The notes below the pieces were generated by a model. That model worked only from the letters and a program-made list of their open reading frames with translations. It was not told where the DNA came from and made no database searches. The translations under genes were made by a program, and so were the position numbers. Below are positions 1-5,893 of a stretch of 27,822 nucleotides of DNA, piece by piece (within the stretch, counting starts at the first letter, position 1; every line of letters begins with the position of its first letter). Source of the stretch: a virus; IMG/VR virus record IMGVR_UViG_3300025889_000751, positions 1 to 27,822 of that record. The stretch is one strand, 5' to 3'.

Positions 1-1
1 A

Positions 2-40
2 CCTGCGAACGTCACGTCTGTGACGGTCTTCTATGGCTAA
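2..40 (+). CDS. C-terminal end of an upstream gene (partial)
   Basis: Frame 2 is open from the window edge to a TAA at 38-40 and encodes the last dozen residues of a protein, ending in VTVFYG. The short alternating hydrophobic run would suit the end of a beta-rich structural protein, but this is too little to identify. Its stop would overlap the ATG of the next gene at 33 by 8 nt, which fits the tight packing elsewhere. The other two + frames are less convincing: frame 3 stops within about 20 nt. Confidence 0.4.
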   Translation, partial: PANVTSVTVFYG

Positions 41-302
41 GTCAGCGGCATGGACGAGGAAAGAGGGCAAGGACCCCAAAGGCGGTCTAAACGCCAAAGG
101 GCGAGCCTCCTACAACAAGGCGAACCCCGGGAAACCGGGTTTGAAGGCCCCCGCTCCAAGCCCAAAGACAGAGAAAGACGCAGCACGGCGAAAGTCCTTC
201 TGCGCCAGAATGTCTGGGATGAAGTCCAAATTGACGAGTTCAAAGACAGCCAAAGACCCGAACAGTCGTATAAACAAGAGCCTTAGAGCGTGGAACTGCT
301 AA
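33..302 (+). CDS. Small conserved basic phage protein (DUF6321-like)
   Basis: An 89-residue, Lys/Arg-rich protein with no membrane segment. It opens with the motif AWTRKEGKDPKGGLNAKGR, continues with a Pro/Lys stretch, then SFCARMSGMK near residues 55-63, and ends in INKSLRAWNC. I recognise this pattern from small phage proteins, and from memory assign it to DUF6321; the function is unknown. The conserved FCARM and terminal WNC each contain one cysteine. No strong ribosome binding site precedes ATG 33, so translational coupling to the upstream gene is plausible. The basic composition would suit nucleic-acid or capsid contact, but that is inference. Confidence 0.85.
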   Translation: MAKSAAWTRKEGKDPKGGLNAKGRASYNKANPGKPGLKAPAPSPKTEKDAARRKSFCARMSGMKSKLTSSKTAKDPNSRINKSLRAWNC

Positions 303-304
303 AA

Positions 305-553
305 ATGGACATGATGTTGTGGAACGGAGGGTTATCCCTTATCGTTGCTTTAATTCTTCTGTGGGTTAAAACGTCCCAAGATGAAGTTAAGCGCATCGGT
401 ATCTTACTTAGCAAGACTCGCGAAGAGAATGCTGAGAAGTATGTGACTCGTTCCGAACTCCACACAGACATCAACCGCGTTATCGACAGGCTTGATCGGC
501 TAGATACGAAGTTAGATACGTTTATCCGGGAGCAGAAGAGTGCCCTCAACTAG
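305..553 (+). CDS. Small phage membrane protein with coiled coil
   Basis: An 82-residue protein with one N-terminal membrane segment (about residues 5-22, WNGGLSLIVALILLWV). A charged heptad-like helix follows (ILLSKTREENAEKYVT, then INRVIDRLDRLDTKLDTFI), expected to form a coiled coil. I recall similar single-pass proteins from many phages; their role is not known to me, and a lysis or membrane-adaptor role is only a guess. The frame is also open from a GTG at 290 that overlaps the preceding gene by 13 nt. I chose ATG 305 because the familiar protein begins close to the WNGGLS segment; neither start has a good ribosome binding site. It overlaps the next gene by 14 nt. Confidence 0.8.
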   Translation: MDMMLWNGGLSLIVALILLWVKTSQDEVKRIGILLSKTREENAEKYVTRSELHTDINRVIDRLDRLDTKLDTFIREQKSALN

Positions 554-1082
554 CAAAAAACAGGCTAAATTGATGGCGGCTGTGGCGCACAACCCAGCTT
601 TTGCTAAGAAAGTAGGCATCCCACAGTCCGTGGGTAAAGAGTTCAACAAGGCCGATAAAGGCCGTAAATTTGGAACAGGTGGTGATAACATGAAATCCAG
701 CAAGAAAGACATGTCCTTTGACGAAAAAGTCGAAGCTGACAACAAGGTAAAAGAAAAGGATGCCGAGGAACGCGCGACAAAATATCGCACGGATGCCATG
801 ATGGAAGAAGGCAAGAAGAAGGGTGGCATGATTGGCGAGTACGGCGGTGCCGAGAAATACAAGTCCAAAGCAGCTAAGAAGAAGCATGAGGCTAAGGAAT
901 CTCCGTCAGAGGAGAAACTGGAAGCCAAAATGGGCAAGAACATGGCTCGTGCAACCATGCAAAAAGTCGCGTCTCGTGCCGTTAAATCCCACGAAAAGCG
1001 TATGCACAAAGGCATGTCTGGCGGTGGTTCAGTCAAGGGTTATGGTATGGCCCGTGGTGGTCGCGCCTGCAAAATGGTCTAA
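540..1082 (+). CDS. Basic conserved phage protein, PSTSKKQ family
   Basis: A 180-residue, Lys-rich, largely hydrophilic protein. It starts at a GTG and begins MPSTSKKQAKLMAAVAHNP, then KKVGIPQSVGKEFN, a motif I recognise from many phage proteins of unknown function. The GTG is preferred because it restores this N-terminus and has a GGGAG-like site just upstream at about 526-531; the first in-frame ATG (573) would delete it. The middle is charged and helical. Near residue 90 it contains KKKGGMIGEYGG, and it ends in GYGMARGGRACKMV, one of the basic Gly-rich C-termini that recur in this cluster. It overlaps the preceding gene by 14 nt. Confidence 0.85.
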   Translation: MPSTSKKQAKLMAAVAHNPAFAKKVGIPQSVGKEFNKADKGRKFGTGGDNMKSSKKDMSFDEKVEADNKVKEKDAEERATKYRTDAMMEEGKKKGGMIGEYGGAEKYKSKAAKKKHEAKESPSEEKLEAKMGKNMARATMQKVASRAVKSHEKRMHKGMSGGGSVKGYGMARGGRACKMV

Positions 1083-1093
1083 GGAGTATTACA

Positions 1094-1720
1094 ATGGCAT
1101 TTATACGTAAAACATACACTGGCCCCGTCAAGAATCGCGGCACTGTAGCGCGTGGGGGTAAAGAGCTGGCGGATGTGTCTAAAGAAGAGTTGGACGCTTT
1201 CCGCAAAAAAGCTGGAAACGAAGACTTGAGCTACAAAGAAGCACTGCGTAAGTTACTTAATGCAGATCGCAATGCTAAGCCCAAGGCTAAAAAGCCTGAC
1301 GTTCCTAAAGCTAAAGAAGCTCCTCGAATGGACAGTTTTACCGATGCGCCAGAGATAATCAAGCCAGTGGATAGAAGCCCCAAAAAGATTGGTGAAGATG
1401 GCAAACTCAAAAACGTAAACCCTGTGGATATGCCTGAACGTCGTAGGCTTGGTCCAAGAACTGAGGCTCCAGAAATGATTAAAACGTCTGATAAGAAGGA
1501 CGACACTAGCTTATCTGTGAGTGAGCGTATTAAAAACGCCCGCGAGCGTGTTCGTACTAGCGATACTGGTACAGACAAACGTTCTGTTAGCGACCGATTA
1601 AAGGCCGCTTTTGGCATGAAAAAGGGCGGCATGGTCAAAAAAGCCTCTGCCAAAAAGGGTTCAGTAGCCCGAGGCGGCGGTGCTGCTACGCGTGGGACTA
1701 TTTTTAGAGGAGTGCGGTAA
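1094..1720 (+). CDS. Hypothetical basic phage protein
   Basis: A 208-residue, Lys/Arg/Asp-rich protein without membrane segments or a recognisable enzyme domain. The N-terminus carries TGPVKNRGTVARGGKELADVS. A helical segment (KEELDAFRKKAGNEDLSYKE) follows, then a charged linker rich in KPKAKKP-type sequence. The C-terminus has MKKGGMVKKASAKKG and VARGGG, related to the tags on neighbouring proteins. A textbook ribosome binding site, AAGGAG at 1081-1086, sits 7 nt before ATG 1094. Its TAA overlaps the next ATG by one base (TAATG at 1718-1722). I do not recognise a function; packaging, scaffolding or internal head protein are possible roles. Confidence 0.8.
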   Translation: MAFIRKTYTGPVKNRGTVARGGKELADVSKEELDAFRKKAGNEDLSYKEALRKLLNADRNAKPKAKKPDVPKAKEAPRMDSFTDAPEIIKPVDRSPKKIGEDGKLKNVNPVDMPERRRLGPRTEAPEMIKTSDKKDDTSLSVSERIKNARERVRTSDTGTDKRSVSDRLKAAFGMKKGGMVKKASAKKGSVARGGGAATRGTIFRGVR

Positions 1721-2331
1721 TGGCTTTTAATCCAAGAACTCGTAGCAGCGGCGGACGTGGTGGTTTCGGCAGCAACCGTTCCTCACGCCCACAACCTGCG
1801 CCCCGCCCCGCTCAACGCGGGCCCATGGCACCAATGGATGCAGCTCGTCAAGCCGTTTCACAAGGTCAGATGCGGCCTACTGCCCAAAGCGGACCCAACC
1901 CGGCAATGGCTGCGGCTCGGGCTCGTCAAGCCGTTTCACAAGGTCAGATGCGGCCTAGTGCCCAAAGCGGACCCAACCCGGCAATGGCTGCGGCTCGGGC
2001 TCGTCAAGCTGCTGCCATCCAGCAGGGGCAACGTCTATCCAACACGGCAATGACTCCTCAAGCCGCAATGACTCCTCACGCCGCAATGAACCCGGGTCCT
2101 AGTTTTAGTCCCGGAAATGTGAACTCGCCTGGAGTACCGGATCGCGGCAGCATGGATGGCGGAGTTAGTTTTGCTACTGCTCCTTCCGCCGGGCCAATGC
2201 CCCTGCCTTCTTCTTATTCTGGTATGGCGAAGATGAAAAAAGGCGGTAGTGTTAAGACATCAGCTAAATCCGCTGGTAAGAGCCGTGATGGTATTGCCCA
2301 GCGCGGTAAAACAAAAGGAAGGATGTGCTGA
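1720..2331 (+). CDS. Low-complexity phage protein with 26-residue tandem repeat
   Basis: A 203-residue, Gly/Ser/Pro/Gln/Ala-rich, probably disordered protein. It starts with an Arg/Gly-rich stretch (SSGGRGGFGSNRSSRPQ). It then carries two nearly identical 26-residue units (RQAVSQGQMRPTAQSGPNPA and following AMAAARA) differing by one Thr/Ser change, and the beginning of a third. A run of TPQAAMTPHAAMNPGP follows. The C-terminus is MKKGGSVK, then RDGIAQRGKTKGRMC, the same final residues as the next gene's product. GAGGAG at 1707-1712 supports ATG 1720. No function is recognised; the shared tag and location suggest a virion or head-associated protein. Confidence 0.8.
   Translation: MAFNPRTRSSGGRGGFGSNRSSRPQPAPRPAQRGPMAPMDAARQAVSQGQMRPTAQSGPNPAMAAARARQAVSQGQMRPSAQSGPNPAMAAARARQAAAIQQGQRLSNTAMTPQAAMTPHAAMNPGPSFSPGNVNSPGVPDRGSMDGGVSFATAPSAGPMPLPSSYSGMAKMKKGGSVKTSAKSAGKSRDGIAQRGKTKGRMC
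1843..2010. repeat. 78-bp tandem repeat, two full copies plus partial third
   Basis: Copies run 1843-1920 and 1921-1998, and a third copy breaks off after about 10-12 bases from 1999. The two full copies differ at one base that I can see (ACT versus AGT, Thr to Ser). The unit is 26 codons and keeps the frame, so the protein simply gains a repeat. The near identity implies a recent duplication or continuing homogenisation. Confidence 0.9.
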
Positions 2332-2335
2332 AATG
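2287..2335 (+). repeat. Dispersed repeat encoding C-terminal tag, copy 1
   Basis: A 49-base block covering the codons for DGIAQRGKTKGRMC, the stop codon and the start codon of the next gene. It recurs at 2777-2825. The copies differ at six base positions affecting five codons, and all five changes are synonymous. Copy 1 also supplies the ribosome binding site of the gene starting at 2333. Confidence 0.9.
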
Positions 2336-2821
2336 GTACTACCAATATTAGCCAGAGTAGCAGCGGCTGGCGCTGCCGGGTATGGTATGAAAAAAATTGA
2401 CGAAGAAGAAAAAGCCCATCGTAAAGCGCGAGAGGACCGTAAAGCCGAGCGCAGCGGTAAATCTGGCGACCCTAGGTCTCGTGGTCGGCGTATGCCTGAG
2501 AGCTACACGGAAATTGACCCTGTAACAGGTTTCGATGGCCCTAGTCGCACTTTAGAAGATGCTCGTGATAGAGCACGATACCGGTTACAGGGGGAGGCAA
2601 AAGCCGCATATGCCTACAAGAGAGGTGAGCCTTACTCTGAACAGGAGATTGATCTTGCTAACACAATCTATGGAAACGAAAAAGCTAAAGCGGAGCGTAA
2701 AAAGAAAGAAGTAAAAGCAGCTAAAGAAGCTGTTGAAGGCATGAAAAAAGGCGGCGTCGTAAAAAGAAGTCGTGGCGATGGTATTGCTCAGCGTGGTAAA
2801 ACCAAAGGTCGGATGTGCTGA
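2333..2821 (+). CDS. Hypothetical phage protein with basic C-terminal tag
   Basis: A 162-residue protein starting MVLPILARVAAAGAAGYGMK, a short hydrophobic N-terminus. Long charged helices follow (EEEKAHRKAREDRKAER; later YGNEKAKAERKKKEVKAAKE). It ends in MKKGGVVKRSRGDGIAQRGKTKGRMC, identical in its last 14 residues to the preceding protein. The frame is open further upstream (ATG 2249), but ATG 2333 is chosen because it follows the previous stop directly (TGAAATG) and has an AAGGAAGGA site at about 2315-2323. That site lies inside the codons for the previous protein's tag. Function not recognised. Confidence 0.8.
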   Translation: MVLPILARVAAAGAAGYGMKKIDEEEKAHRKAREDRKAERSGKSGDPRSRGRRMPESYTEIDPVTGFDGPSRTLEDARDRARYRLQGEAKAAYAYKRGEPYSEQEIDLANTIYGNEKAKAERKKKEVKAAKEAVEGMKKGGVVKRSRGDGIAQRGKTKGRMC

Positions 2822-2825
2822 AATG
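2777..2825 (+). repeat. Dispersed repeat encoding C-terminal tag, copy 2
   Basis: Second copy of the block at 2287-2335, with the same peptide, the same stop codon and the same TGAAATG junction to the next gene. The sequence around the purine-rich site is AAAGGTCGGATG instead of AAAGGAAGGATG, so its Shine-Dalgarno match is weaker. Confidence 0.9.
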
Positions 2826-3215
2826 CCAGATGTAGCCAAGAAAACATCGCCTGATAAGTGGGAGAAGGCCAAAGCCGACGCCAAAGCGCGTATGGGTGGC
2901 AAACATTCCGCTCGGGCGATGCAACTGGCTACTAAGCTCTACAAAGAGCGTGGCGGTGGGTATTCTGGGGCTAAGGGCAGCGATAACAAGCTGTCCAAGT
3001 GGACTAAGGAAGATTGGGGCACGAAGTCAGGGAAGAACTCAACGGTTGGGCCAAAAGCCACTGGCGAGCGGTATCTACCCAAGAAAGCCCGTGAGAGTCT
3101 GAGCAGTAAGGAATACGCAGCTACCACCCGTGCTAAACGGGAAGGAACGGCTAAAGGCAAGCAGTTTGTGGCACAGCCAAAGAAAATTGCGGCTAAAACA
3201 GCGAGATACAGATAA
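2823..3215 (+). CDS. DUF5872 family protein
   Basis: A 130-residue basic protein: SPDKWEKAKADAKARMGGKH, then LYKERGGGYSGAKGSDNKLSKWTKEDWGTKSGK, GPKATGERYLPKKARESLSSKEYAATTRAK, and a terminal QPKKIAAKTARYR. The W(T/S)KEDWGTKSGK and ATGERYLPKKARE...EYAATTRAK blocks are characteristic of DUF5872, found in phages and large viruses, whose function is unknown. Together they form most of the protein, so it appears full length. ATG 2823 is chosen over an in-frame ATG at 2772, which would start inside the preceding gene. Its stop overlaps the next start by one base. The charge and composition suggest binding to nucleic acid or the capsid interior (inference). Confidence 0.88.
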   Translation: MPDVAKKTSPDKWEKAKADAKARMGGKHSARAMQLATKLYKERGGGYSGAKGSDNKLSKWTKEDWGTKSGKNSTVGPKATGERYLPKKARESLSSKEYAATTRAKREGTAKGKQFVAQPKKIAAKTARYR

Positions 3216-3901
3216 TGGCAACATCAGGAACTACTGCGTTTAACATGGACCTCACCGAGCTGGTCGAGGAGGCGTTCGAACGCGCCGGTGTCGAAATGCG
3301 TACTGGTTACGATTTACGGACCGCTCGCCGATCCCTAAACTTGATGTTTACAGATTGGGCCAACCGTGGCATCAACATGTGGACTATCGAGCAGGGTACC
3401 ATTCCTATGGTGGCTGGTACAGGTACATACAACCTGCCGTCAGATACAGTTGATCTTATTGAGCATGTGATTCGTACAGGTTCTGGTACAAATCAGGCTG
3501 ATTTGTCTGTTTCTCGTATCAGTGTTTCTACCTACGCGTCTATTCCTAATAAGCTAACTACTGGTCGCCCTATTCAGGTTTATATAGATAGGGTTTCCCC
3601 TACCCCCACAGTTAATATGTGGCCCGTACCTGATACTGCCCAGACTTATACGTTGGTTTACTGGCGTTTACGTCGTATCCAAGATGCTGGTGGCGGTGTT
3701 AATACGATGGATGTCCCATTCCGATTCTTGAACTGTATGGTTGCCGGGCTGGCTTATATGCTATCCATGAAAGTGCCCGGCGGTATGGATCGTGTTGGAC
3801 TATTAAAGCAACAGTATGACGAGGCATGGGAATTGGCTGCGACCGAAGATAGAGACAAGTCTTCAAGTCGTTTTGTCCCACGTTACATGGCGATTAATTA
3901 A
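3215..3901 (+). CDS. Putative head-tail adaptor / tail accessory protein
   Basis: A 228-residue soluble protein with the conserved start TTAFNMDLTELVEEAFERAG, then RTGYDLRTARRSLNLMFTDWANRG, a helical block typical of phage connector adaptors. A beta-rich middle follows (GTYNLPSDTVDLIEHVIR; TGRPIQVYIDRVSPTPTVNMWP). The C-terminal helical region (RFLNCMVAGLAYMLSMK, then LLKQQYDEAWELAATEDRD) is also familiar. By architecture I compare it to the P22 gp4 / T7 gp11 class of proteins that extend the portal. That comparison is inference from layout and the nearby SU10-type adaptor, not a demonstrated homology. Start and stop both overlap the neighbours by one base. Confidence 0.8.
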   Translation: MATSGTTAFNMDLTELVEEAFERAGVEMRTGYDLRTARRSLNLMFTDWANRGINMWTIEQGTIPMVAGTGTYNLPSDTVDLIEHVIRTGSGTNQADLSVSRISVSTYASIPNKLTTGRPIQVYIDRVSPTPTVNMWPVPDTAQTYTLVYWRLRRIQDAGGGVNTMDVPFRFLNCMVAGLAYMLSMKVPGGMDRVGLLKQQYDEAWELAATEDRDKSSSRFVPRYMAIN

Positions 3902-4272
3902 TGAGCAATAAGTTCACTTCGGGTAAATATGCCATATCGGAGTGTGACCGGTGTGGACAGCGGTATAAGCTGACCGTCTTGAAGGAACTTATCGTTCGTA
4001 CCCGTAAGACTAATATCATGGTCTGCCCAGAGTGCTGGGAGCCAGACCACCCACAAAACATGCAGGGTATGTACCCTGTTGAGGACCCACAGGCGTTACG
4101 TAACCCAAGGCCTGATAAGTCTTTGTCTTCTACTGGTGGCGATTACACGTCTCGGGATATTCAGTGGGGTTGGAATCCTGTTGGTGGTCCTAGAGGGTTT
4201 GATGGCTCATTAACTCCGAATGATTTGGTCGCAACAGGTATTACTGGTACAGTTACGGTATTAATTGCGTAG
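3901..4272 (+). CDS. Zinc-ribbon phage protein
   Basis: A 123-residue protein with two CxxC pairs, C15-C18 (CDRCG) and C42-C45 (CPEC), spaced as in a zinc ribbon. Conserved stretches follow: WEPDHPQNMQGMYPVEDPQALRNPRPD. The C-terminus is rich in Gly/Thr/Ser and hydrophobic residues. I recognise the family from aquatic phage genomes, where it sits between connector genes; its role is unknown but it is probably a virion component. The ATG overlaps the upstream stop by one base. Confidence 0.83.
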   Translation: MSNKFTSGKYAISECDRCGQRYKLTVLKELIVRTRKTNIMVCPECWEPDHPQNMQGMYPVEDPQALRNPRPDKSLSSTGGDYTSRDIQWGWNPVGGPRGFDGSLTPNDLVATGITGTVTVLIA

Positions 4273-4280
4273 GAGCAACC

Positions 4281-4493
4281 ATGAAGATACTTGTCGAAGC
4301 GCGTGAGATTTCTGCCGATGTTGTGGAGCCAAAGCACGAGGTTGAAGTAGTCTGCGCTCATTGCCAAGACCCTGTCAGTGAAGTCGAAGAGTCTACTGGG
4401 GTTTGTATTAATTGTGGTGAAACGTGGGCGGCTAAACAGAGCGTTAAGATTTGGGCTACGTCTGTCCCTTCGGCTAGTGGCGGAGTAATGTAA
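4281..4493 (+). CDS. Small zinc-ribbon phage protein
   Basis: A 70-residue protein with CAHC (C25, C28) and CINC (C42, C45), a compact zinc-ribbon pattern. The N-terminal half is acidic and beta-like (ILVEAREISADVVEPKHEVEV). AGGAG at 4271-4275 lies 5 nt before the ATG, giving a clear start. The stop overlaps the ATG of the adaptor gene by one base. Function not recognised; the position suggests an accessory virion or assembly protein. Confidence 0.78.
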   Translation: MKILVEAREISADVVEPKHEVEVVCAHCQDPVSEVEESTGVCINCGETWAAKQSVKIWATSVPSASGGVM

Positions 4494-5149
4494 TGAACTA
4501 TTCAGAGCTTTCGGCTGCTATTCAGTCATACACTGAAAACTACGAAACTGGGTTTGTCGCTAGTATTCCGACGTTTGTCAAGCAGGCTGAGCAGCGAATT
4601 TATAATACCATTCAGTTCCCAGTACTACGTAAAAACGTTACTGGTAACACAACCATCAATATTAAGTACGTTGATTGCCCTTCAGATTTTCTGTCTGTTC
4701 ATTCACTTGCTGTTGTAGATGGGAGTGGTAACTATGAGTATTTATTGGATAAAGATGTTAACTTTATTCGACAGGCTTATCCGAGCCCGACAGCTACGGG
4801 CGCCCCTAAATACTATGCTTTGTTTGGCCCGCAATCAAACGATACCAAAGAGCTAGCTTTCATTTTGGGGCCGACACCAAATGCTAACTATGTAATCGAG
4901 CTTCACTATTACTACTACCCAGAATCTATTGTGACCGCCGGAACTTCTTGGCTTGGGGATAACGTGGATTCTGTGCTTTTATACGGGTCGCTTGTTGAGG
5001 CGTACACCTACATGAAGGGTGAGCAGGATTTGATTGCTTTGTACAATACCAAGTATGGCGAGGCATTATCAATGGCTAAACGCCTTGGGGATGGGCTTGA
5101 GCGTCAGGATTCTTACCGCTCAGGACAAGTGCGGACACCAGTAAACTAA
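4493..5149 (+). CDS. Phage adaptor protein (SU10 adaptor family)
   Basis: A 218-residue protein matching the phage SU10-type adaptor family, which bridges the portal ring and the tail. Recognisable blocks are YSELSAAIQSYTENYETGFV near the start, TFVKQAEQRIYNTIQFPVLR, CPSDFLSVHSLAVVDGSGNY, then IELHYYYYPESI, GTSWLGDNVDSVLLYGSLVEA, and the C-terminal helix EALSMAKRLGDGLERQDSYRS. Length and block order agree with what I know of the family, so it looks complete. It lies in a run of connector genes coupled by one-base overlaps, as expected for genes expressed together in assembly. Confidence 0.9.
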   Translation: MNYSELSAAIQSYTENYETGFVASIPTFVKQAEQRIYNTIQFPVLRKNVTGNTTINIKYVDCPSDFLSVHSLAVVDGSGNYEYLLDKDVNFIRQAYPSPTATGAPKYYALFGPQSNDTKELAFILGPTPNANYVIELHYYYYPESIVTAGTSWLGDNVDSVLLYGSLVEAYTYMKGEQDLIALYNTKYGEALSMAKRLGDGLERQDSYRSGQVRTPVN

Positions 5150-5169
5150 TTTTTTGACAGGAGCTAAAT

Positions 5170-5592
5170 ATGGCTATCACTCAGGCAATGTGTACAAGTT
5201 TTAAAGTTGATTTACTCGACGCGGAGCATGATTTTGGTGTTGACACATTCAAAATCGCTCTTTATACCTCTTCGGCGACGTTAGACGCAACAACCACTGC
5301 GTACAGCGCAACAAACGAAGTCGTTGGTACGGGGTATAGCGCCGGGGGTAATACATTAACGGTTTCCCCTACACCGGCTTCGTCCGGTACAACTGCGTTT
5401 TTGAGCTTTTCAAATACGACATGGTCAACGGCAACAATTACCGCTCGCGGTGCTTTGATCTATAACAGTACAAACGCTAATAAAGCCGTAGCTGTACTTG
5501 ATTTTGGAAGCGACAAAACGTCAACCGCAGGCGATTTCACAATCAACTTCCCCACCGCTGACGCTTCCAACGCTATTATTCGGATCGCTTAA
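5170..5592 (+). CDS. Beta-rich phage virion protein
   Basis: A 140-residue, Ser/Thr/Ala-rich protein with beta-strand patterning: MAITQAMCTSFKVDLLDAEHDF, FKIALYTSSATLD, then ARGALIYNST...KAVAVLDFGSDKT, and a terminal FPTADASNAIIRIA. I recognise the family as a very common small protein in aquatic phages next to connector and fibre genes. It is probably a structural (decoration or tail) protein, but its exact place in the virion is unknown to me. AGGAG at 5159-5163 supports ATG 5170. Confidence 0.85.
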   Translation: MAITQAMCTSFKVDLLDAEHDFGVDTFKIALYTSSATLDATTTAYSATNEVVGTGYSAGGNTLTVSPTPASSGTTAFLSFSNTTWSTATITARGALIYNSTNANKAVAVLDFGSDKTSTAGDFTINFPTADASNAIIRIA

Positions 5593-5595
5593 GAC

Positions 5596-5808
5596 ATGGC
5601 TTCTAACATCGTTAACTTTTTCGGCAAGGATTACGAAATGGCGGATATGCCGTTTGAGCTGCAGGAAAAGATTCAGAAGACAGGGCTGCTGGAGCTGGAG
5701 ATTAATCGGACAAAGATGGTCCTTGAGGCGTTATCCATGTCGTATGACATACGGGTAGGGGAGATTGCTCGGGGGCTAGAGGGCGTTAAACCCGTAGATG
5801 TTGAGTAA
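5596..5808 (+). CDS. Small helical phage protein (DUF6447-like)
   Basis: A 70-residue protein beginning MASNIVNFFGKDYEMADMPFELQEKIQ, then two helices (LLELEINRTKMVLEALSMSYD; GEIARGLEGV). The pattern of a short beta hairpin with FGKDY/YE, then 'LP.E.Q..I' and EI.R, resembles DUF6447-type small proteins as I remember them; this is a weak match. It begins 3 nt after the preceding stop without a clear ribosome binding site, suggesting coupling. Function unknown. It closes the connector block before the only long gap in the window. Confidence 0.72.
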   Translation: MASNIVNFFGKDYEMADMPFELQEKIQKTGLLELEINRTKMVLEALSMSYDIRVGEIARGLEGVKPVDVE

Positions 5809-5893
5809 AAGACTGTCCAATTTTAAGGAAAGGACCCTGCGGCTGTAGATTTCGTTTTACACGGTTTATTTTTAAAGTCTCAGGGTAAATTTT
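5809..5893. other. 85-nt noncoding gap with interleaved complementary arms
   Basis: The longest intergenic gap in the window, just before the fibre module. It has no ORF. Complementary arms are interleaved: AGACT (5810-5814) with AGTCT (5876-5880), and ACCCTG (5834-5839) with CAGGGT (5881-5886). This is the topology of an H-type pseudoknot, but the stems are only 5 and 6 bp. The 3' arm of the second stem lies 8 nt before ATG 5894, where a ribosome would bind. I see no convincing promoter or terminator here. Confidence 0.3.

Noticed and set aside
50-286. Alternative + frame ORF inside the first gene
   Set aside because: The protein in frame 33 has familiar conserved blocks (KEGKDPKGG, FCARM, RAWNC); the alternative is charged and featureless.
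512-1036. Minus-strand ORF of 174 codons
   Set aside because: Antisense to a recognisable phage gene (PSTSKKQ family) with a conserved N- and C-terminus; the reverse translation has no recognisable pattern.
1843-2010. CRISPR-like repeat
   Set aside because: Copies are directly adjacent with no spacers and encode an in-frame protein repeat.
1757-2053. Second + frame ORF over the 78-bp repeat
   Set aside because: Its repeats come from the DNA repeat itself. The frame at 1720 has the ribosome binding site, the tag at the C-terminus and coupling to the next gene.
5154-5183. TTGACA as a -35 element before the gene at 5170
   Set aside because: No -10-like hexamer at 15-19 nt downstream; the region is instead a good ribosome binding site (AGGAG).
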